Assembly (NCBI GenBank): GCA_016871135.1
Contig: VFZQ01000162.1
Span: 1-9,198 of the forward strand
Source of the DNA: Acidobacteriota bacterium
GTDB taxonomy: Bacteria; Acidobacteriota; Terriglobia; Bryobacterales; Bryobacteraceae
Length of the DNA: 9,198 nucleotides
Direction: 5' to 3'
Shown: positions 5,254 to 9,198 of the stretch, piece by piece
Numbering within the stretch: the stretch's first letter is position 1
Layout of the letters: every line of letters begins with the position of its first letter
Program-made: the position numbers and the translations under genes
Notes under the pieces: model-generated
Database searches by the model: none
What the model was told of the DNA's origin: nothing
The model's input: the letters and a program-made list of their open reading frames with translations, nothing else

Positions 5254-6894
5254 TTAGTAGTCCATGTGGCCGGGGCCACCCTGGTGATCGCCGCCAGCCG
5301 GAGCAGCCGGCTTCTTTTCGGGGATCTCGCAGATCATGGCTTCGGTGGTCAGCATGAGAGCCGAGATCGAAGACGCGTTCTGGATGGCCGAGCGGGTCAC
5401 TTTGGCCGGGTCGATGACGCCGGCGGCAACCATGTCTTCGTAGTCGCCGGTGGCGGCGTTGAAGCCATAGTTGGCGTTCTTGTTGGAGCGCACCTTCTCC
5501 ACAACGATGGAGCCTTCATAGCCCGCGTTGCCGGAGATCTGGCGGATGGGCTCTTCGGCCGAACGGCGGATGATGTCGACGCCGATCTGCTCGTCGCCGT
5601 CCACCTTCAGGCCCTTGAGGGCGCTCGACGCACGGAGCAGCGCGATGCCGCCGCCGGGGACGATGCCTTCTTCGACGGCCGCGCGGGTGGCGTGCAGCGC
5701 GTCTTCGACACGAGCCTTCTTTTCCTTCATTTCGGTCTCGGTGGCCGCGCCAACCTTGATGACCGCAACGCCGCCGGCGAGTTTCGCCAAGCGCTCTTGC
5801 AGCTTCTCACGGTCGTAGTCCGAGGTGGTCTCTTCGATCTGGGCGCGCAACTGCTTGATGCGGCCAGCGATGGTGGCGTCGTCGCCGGCGCCGTCGATGA
5901 TCGTGGTGTTGTCCTTGTCCACGGTGACGCGCTTGGCGCGGCCGAGGTCCTTCAACTGCACGCCTTCGAGCTTGATGCCGGTCTCTTCCATGATCGAGGT
6001 GCCGCCGGTGAGGATGGCGATGTCTTCGAGCATGGCCTTGCGGCGGTCACCGAAGCCGGGGGCCTTAACGGCGCAGGCGTTCAGGGTGCCGCGGAGCTTG
6101 TTGACGACGAGGGTCGCGAGCGCTTCGCCTTCCACTTCCTCGGCGATGATGAGGAGGGGCTTGCCGCTGCGGGCGATCTGTTCGAGCAAGGGCAGAAGAT
6201 CCTTCATGTTGGAGATCTTCTTTTCGTGGATGAGGATGTAGGGGTCCTCGATCACGGCTTCCATGCGGTCGGGATCGGAGATGAAGTAGGGCGAGAGATA
6301 GCCACGGTCGAACTGCATACCTTCAACGGTGTTCAGTTCGGTGTTCATCGTCTTCGATTCTTCAACGGTGATGACGCCGTCCTTGCCGACCTTCTTCATC
6401 GCTTCGGCGATGATGTTGCCGATGGTGGTGTCGCCGTTGGCGGAGATGGTACCGACCTGGGCGATCTTGTCATCGCTTTCGACCTTGGTGGACATCTTGA
6501 GAACTTCTTCGCTCAGGATGCCGACGGCCTTTTCGATGCCGCGCTTCAGAGCCATCGGGTTCGCACCGGCGGCAACAGCCTTCACGCCTTCGCGGAAGAT
6601 GGCCTGGGCGAGGATCGTGGCGGTCGTCGTGCCGTCACCGGCGACGTCGGAGGTCTTCGAAGCGACTTCGCGCACCATCTGGGCGCCCATGTTCTCGAGG
6701 GGGTTGCTGAGCTCGACTTCCTTGGCGACGGTAACGCCGTCCTTGGTGATGGTCGGGCCGCCGAACTTCTTTTCGAGGACGACGTTGCGTCCCTTCGGAC
6801 CGAGCGTGACTTTCACCGCATCGGCCAACTGGTTCACGCCGCGGAGAATCGCCTGGCGGGAATTTTCACTGTAAACAATCTGCTTAGCTGGCAT
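5254..6894 (-). CDS. groEL: Chaperonin GroEL (60 kDa, Hsp60)
   Basis: Full-length group I chaperonin of 546 residues; it forms the double seven-membered ring that folds client proteins in the cytosol using ATP, capped by GroES. ATP-site features are intact: LGPKGRN (31-37), D52 in TKDGVTVAKE, GDGTTT (86-91), the catalytic D398 in ARVEDALHATRAAVEEG, and IVPGGG (411-416). The apical domain has the usual ARSGKPLLIIAEEVEGEAL. The C-terminal tail ends GGDHQGGPGHMDY rather than the repeated GGM of many GroELs, which is ordinary variation. The start at 6894 is preceded by a strong AGGAGG (6911-6906), 11 bases upstream. It lies 19 bp after groES in the usual groES-groEL operon under the CIRCE-type operator, and ends at an intrinsic terminator. 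The sequence is closest, by eye, to acidobacterial GroELs. Long plus-strand open frames opposite it are shadows. Confidence 0.98.
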   Translation of the reverse strand: MPAKQIVYSENSRQAILRGVNQLADAVKVTLGPKGRNVVLEKKFGGPTITKDGVTVAKEVELSNPLENMGAQMVREVASKTSDVAGDGTTTATILAQAIFREGVKAVAAGANPMALKRGIEKAVGILSEEVLKMSTKVESDDKIAQVGTISANGDTTIGNIIAEAMKKVGKDGVITVEESKTMNTELNTVEGMQFDRGYLSPYFISDPDRMEAVIEDPYILIHEKKISNMKDLLPLLEQIARSGKPLLIIAEEVEGEALATLVVNKLRGTLNACAVKAPGFGDRRKAMLEDIAILTGGTSIMEETGIKLEGVQLKDLGRAKRVTVDKDNTTIIDGAGDDATIAGRIKQLRAQIEETTSDYDREKLQERLAKLAGGVAVIKVGAATETEMKEKKARVEDALHATRAAVEEGIVPGGGIALLRASSALKGLKVDGDEQIGVDIIRRSAEEPIRQISGNAGYEGSIVVEKVRSNKNANYGFNAATGDYEDMVAAGVIDPAKVTRSAIQNASSISALMLTTEAMICEIPEKKPAAPAGGDHQGGPGHMDY

Positions 6895-6905
6895 GTGTCT
6901 TTAGA

Positions 6906-6911
6906 CCTCCT
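6906..6911 (-). promoter_or_regulatory. Shine-Dalgarno of groEL
   Basis: AGGAGG on the minus strand, 11 bases before the groEL ATG and within the 19-base groES-groEL gap just after the groES stop. It is a full-strength site, consistent with high and independent translation of groEL from the bicistronic message. Confidence 0.75.
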
Positions 6912-6913
6912 GG

Positions 6914-7207
6914 TTACTTCTTGGTGATGACGGCGAGGACTTCGTCTTCGCGCATGATCAGGTATTCTTGGCCGTCGAGCTTGATGTCCGAGCCCGAGTA
7001 TTTGCCGAACAGGATGCGGTCGCCCGCTGCGAGTTCCATCGCGGCGAACTCGCCCTTGTCGTTGCGCTTGCCTTTGCCAACAGCGACAACTTCGCCTTCC
7101 TGCGGCTTTTCTTTGGCAGTGTCGGGGATGATGATCCCGCCCTGCACTTGCTCCTGCTCTTCGACGCGCTTGACTACGATGCGGTCGTACAGAGGACGAA
7201 TATTCAT
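6914..7207 (-). CDS. groES: Co-chaperonin GroES (Hsp10)
   Basis: Protein of 97 residues, the normal length for GroES, which forms the seven-membered lid of the GroEL folding chamber in the cytosol. It begins NIRPLYDRIVVKRVEEQEQ and has the mobile loop with QGGIIIPDTAKEKPQ that docks on GroEL's apical domains, then GEVVAVGKG, GDRILFGKYSG and the terminal EDEVLAVITKK. GGAGG (7219-7215) sits 7 bases before the ATG. It is the first gene of the groES-groEL operon, transcribed from the region at 7311-7341 with a leader of roughly 90 bases. The CIRCE-like operator implies repression by HrcA and induction by heat. Nothing unusual is seen in the protein. Confidence 0.98.
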   Translation of the reverse strand: MNIRPLYDRIVVKRVEEQEQVQGGIIIPDTAKEKPQEGEVVAVGKGKRNDKGEFAAMELAAGDRILFGKYSGSDIKLDGQEYLIMREDEVLAVITKK

Positions 7208-7310
7208 GGAATGACCTCCAGGTACTTTCTGGTTTCGATTTGAACTTGGGGATCGCTAGGACCCTAGTTGCCGGAAGCGACCGGCGAGCGCGACAACCGC
7301 GCCTTCGAAT

Positions 7311-7341
7311 ATTATTAGCACACTCGGTGGAGGAGTGACAA
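7311..7341 (-). promoter_or_regulatory. Likely groESL promoter
   Basis: On the minus strand TTGTCA (7341-7336; 5/6 to the sigma-70 -35 box) is followed after 18-19 bases by TAATAAT (7317-7311), an AT-rich -10-like element. Both overlap the CIRCE arms, as expected if HrcA blocks polymerase. The spacer is slightly long, so exact boxes are uncertain. Confidence 0.5.
7315..7341 (-). promoter_or_regulatory. CIRCE-type HrcA operator
   Basis: On the plus strand the site reads TTAGCACAC, nine bases, then GAGTGACAA. Against the CIRCE consensus TTAGCACTC-N9-GAGTGCTAA this is 8/9 and 7/9 matches with exactly the canonical 9-base spacer. Its place upstream of groES is where CIRCE occurs in most bacteria. 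HrcA would bind the inverted repeat and repress groESL until heat shock. No hrcA gene lies in the window. Confidence 0.82.
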
Positions 7342-7405
7342 ACACTTTTTGCAAGTTGTTGAAACGGCGTCAAATAATACTACATTAAAATTGCTCTAAC
7401 TATGC

Positions 7406-7456
7406 AGTTGAGCGTACTATCTGCGCGTCAGACACTCAGATCTAGTTGAGCGCACT
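7406..7456 (+). repeat. Two direct repeats upstream of the S9 peptidase
   Basis: AGTTGAGCGTACT (7406-7418) and AGTTGAGCGCACT (7444-7456) match at 12 of 13 positions, 38 bases apart start to start. They lie in the divergent groES-peptidase spacer, 44-94 bases before the peptidase ATG, and could be a regulator's binding sites. No regulator family is recognised, and two short copies may arise by chance. Confidence 0.4.
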
Positions 7457-7499
7457 TTGTCATGGCGTGATTTCGCGGAATCGGACTATCATTGTTTTC

Positions 7500-9198
7500 A
7501 TGCGTATACAGGTGCTTGTCCTTGCCGCGGCGATGGTGTTCGGCGCGAAACCGCCGCTGACGACCGAGACGGTGTTCGATTGGCGGGTTCCGTCGAACCC
7601 GAAGATTTCGCCGGATGGCGGGAGAATCGTTTATGTTCTGGAGACGCCGGACCGGTTCGAGGATGTGTATCATACGAACCTGTGGATTGTTGCGGCGAAC
7701 GGGAAGGATCATCGTCCGCTGACGTCGGGGAAGCAGAAGGACACGCTGCCGGTGTGGTCGCCCGATGGCGGGCGGTTGGCATATGTTTCGACGCGCACGG
7801 GCAAGGCGCAGATTTTCGTCCGGTGGATGGACACGGGCGCGGAGACGAAGCTGACCGATCTGGAGGCGGCGCCGACGGCGATGAGCTGGTCGCCGGACGG
7901 GGAGCAGATCGCGTTTTTGACGCGCGTGGCGGATGAGCCGGCTTGGAAGGTGAAGATGCCGAAGGCGCCGGCGGGGGCAAAGTGGGCCGAGCCGGCGGTG
8001 GTCGTGACGCGGTTGAAGTGGCGGGCCGACGGGGTGCCGGGGATCGGGCAGCGGCCGCTCGGATTTTCGCATCTGTTCGTGATTCCGGCGACCGGTGGGA
8101 CTCCGAGGCAGATCACAACGGGCGACTACGATCATGGCGGAACGCCGGCGTGGATGCCGGATGGCAAGAGCGTCGTGCTGCATGCGGCGCGGCGGGACGA
8201 TGCCGATCACACGTTGTACCCGGAAGACATTTGGCGGTTTCCGCTGGATGGCGGCGCGCCGGTGCAACTCACGAAGATCAATGGCACAGAGTTGAATCCG
8301 GCGGTTTCACCGGACGGGCGGTACATTGCGTTCAGCGGGTTTGCGGACAAGGGGAACTCGTCGCACAACACGAACCTATATGTGATGAACGCCGATGGTT
8401 CGGGATTGCGGCAACTGGCGAAGGAGTTGGATCGGAATGTGATTGCGCCGGCGTGGGATTCGACGTCGCGGAGTTTGGTTGCGCTGGTGGAGACCGAGGG
8501 GCGATCGCACTTCTACAAGATCCCGCTGGATGGGCCGGCGGTAGCGGTGACGCGGGGGAATCTGCGGTATGGGACCGGGTACGCTTCGATCGATGGGTTC
8601 TCGCTGTCGAAGAACGATCACGTGGCGGTGGGGCTGTCGGCGCCGGATGCGCCGAAGGATATCGTCACGTTCGCGGTGGCGAATCCGGGCGGGCAGGTGA
8701 AGCTGACGGCGGTGAATAAAGGGCTGCTGGACGGGCGCGCGGTGGGGAAGGTCGAGCATGTGACGTGGAAGAGTTTCGACGGCAAGAACATCGAGGGGTG
8801 GTTGATCTATCCGCCGGACTTCGATGCTTCGAGGAAGTATCCGCTGGCGCTCGATATTCATGGCGGGCCGCATGCGATGTATGGCGTGGAGTTTACGCAT
8901 CAGATGCATGTGATGGCGGGGCGCGGGTTTGTGGTGTTGTATACGAATCCGCGGGGGTCGACTGGCTATGGCGAGGAGTTTGGGAACTGCATTCACGGCA
9001 GCTATCCGGGCGATGATTACAAGGACCTGATGCTGGGTGTGGATGCGGTGGTGGCGCGCGGGTTTATCGATGCGAAGAAGTTGGTGGTGACGGGTGGGAG
9101 CGGCGGCGGGTTGTTGACGGCGTGGATTGTGACGCAAACGGGGCGGTTCGCGGCGGCGGTGTCGCAGTATCCGGTGACGAATTGGATCACGCAGACGG
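7500..9198 (+). CDS. S9-family serine peptidase (prolyl oligopeptidase/acylaminoacyl peptidase type), 3' end cut by window
   Basis: An open frame of 566 residues with no stop before the window edge. Residues 1-16 look like a short signal peptide (VLVLAAAMVFGA), suggesting export. Residues about 25-400 form a TolB/PD40-like beta-propeller with repeated PDG turns: SPDG at 37-40, 87-90, 131-134 and 270-273, and MPDG at 219-222. From about 420 the alpha/beta-hydrolase domain begins: DIHGGPHAMYG (oxyanion region, H454), LYTNPRGSTGYGEEF, a DDYKDLM helix and the nucleophile elbow TGGSGGG with Ser534. The family usually has an aromatic residue after the serine (GGSYGG); here it is Gly. The catalytic Asp and His lie beyond the window. 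These enzymes cleave short peptides, often for nutrient use. ATG 7500 is chosen over GTG 7467 because it gives a compact signal peptide; neither has a visible Shine-Dalgarno. The gene is divergent from groES. Confidence 0.93.
   Translation, partial: MRIQVLVLAAAMVFGAKPPLTTETVFDWRVPSNPKISPDGGRIVYVLETPDRFEDVYHTNLWIVAANGKDHRPLTSGKQKDTLPVWSPDGGRLAYVSTRTGKAQIFVRWMDTGAETKLTDLEAAPTAMSWSPDGEQIAFLTRVADEPAWKVKMPKAPAGAKWAEPAVVVTRLKWRADGVPGIGQRPLGFSHLFVIPATGGTPRQITTGDYDHGGTPAWMPDGKSVVLHAARRDDADHTLYPEDIWRFPLDGGAPVQLTKINGTELNPAVSPDGRYIAFSGFADKGNSSHNTNLYVMNADGSGLRQLAKELDRNVIAPAWDSTSRSLVALVETEGRSHFYKIPLDGPAVAVTRGNLRYGTGYASIDGFSLSKNDHVAVGLSAPDAPKDIVTFAVANPGGQVKLTAVNKGLLDGRAVGKVEHVTWKSFDGKNIEGWLIYPPDFDASRKYPLALDIHGGPHAMYGVEFTHQMHVMAGRGFVVLYTNPRGSTGYGEEFGNCIHGSYPGDDYKDLMLGVDAVVARGFIDAKKLVVTGGSGGGLLTAWIVTQTGRFAAAVSQYPVTNWITQT

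Noticed and set aside
5130..5279. Upstream ATG at 5279 giving a 50-residue extension of the FG-GAP protein
   Set aside because: The extension runs through the groESL terminator and overlaps the end of groEL; the signal peptide begins at 5129 with a good ribosome binding site.
4987..6927. Plus-strand open frame of 646 codons opposite groEL and the FG-GAP start
   Set aside because: It is antisense to an unmistakable groEL, crosses the terminator, and is rich in Gly/Ala/Asp as expected from the complement of GC-biased codons. No domain or ribosome binding site supports it.
7428..8719. Several frames on both strands over the S9 peptidase region
   Set aside because: The frame starting at 7500 encodes a continuous S9 peptidase to the window end; the others are Arg/Pro- or Gly-rich shadows.

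Overview
The window looks like a chromosomal segment from a GC-rich Acidobacteriota bacterium, probably of the Solibacter/Bryobacter type. The basis is the GroEL/GroES sequences, the S9 peptidase style, the FG-GAP protein and the strong G/C preference at third codon positions. This is a judgement from remembered family sequences, not a database result.

Left part (about 1-3384, all plus strand): a compact accessory block of defence-type and toxin-antitoxin-type genes, several of them broken. In order it holds an FRG-domain protein (118-966), a decayed Phd/YefM-type antitoxin (about 968-1254), a ParD-like antitoxin overlapping a VapC-type PIN toxin by 4 bp (1295-1510 and 1507-2073), the C-terminal catalytic part of a PstI/BsuBI-type restriction enzyme without its N-terminal region or methylase (2206-2721), and a small helical protein overlapping an HNH endonuclease (2751-3005 and 2980-3384). 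No integrase, transposase or tRNA marks an edge. The FRG gene looks less GC-rich than the right half.

Middle (3381-5129, minus): a secreted seven-repeat FG-GAP beta-propeller protein. Its stop overlaps the HNH stop by 4 bp in convergent orientation. Its leader can fold into two competing hairpins, one covering the ribosome binding site. A strong intrinsic terminator (5204-5234) separates it from the groESL operon.

Right part: groES-groEL on the minus strand (7207-5254) with a recognisable CIRCE operator (7315-7341) overlapping the likely promoter, implying HrcA heat-shock control. Divergently, a secreted or periplasmic S9-family peptidase (7500 to beyond 9198) runs off the window with its beta-propeller and nucleophile-serine region visible.

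No complete new system is proven. The best candidates for something undescribed are the coupled small protein plus HNH pair, the FRG gene with an open antitoxin frame behind its stop, and the switch-like leader of the FG-GAP gene.
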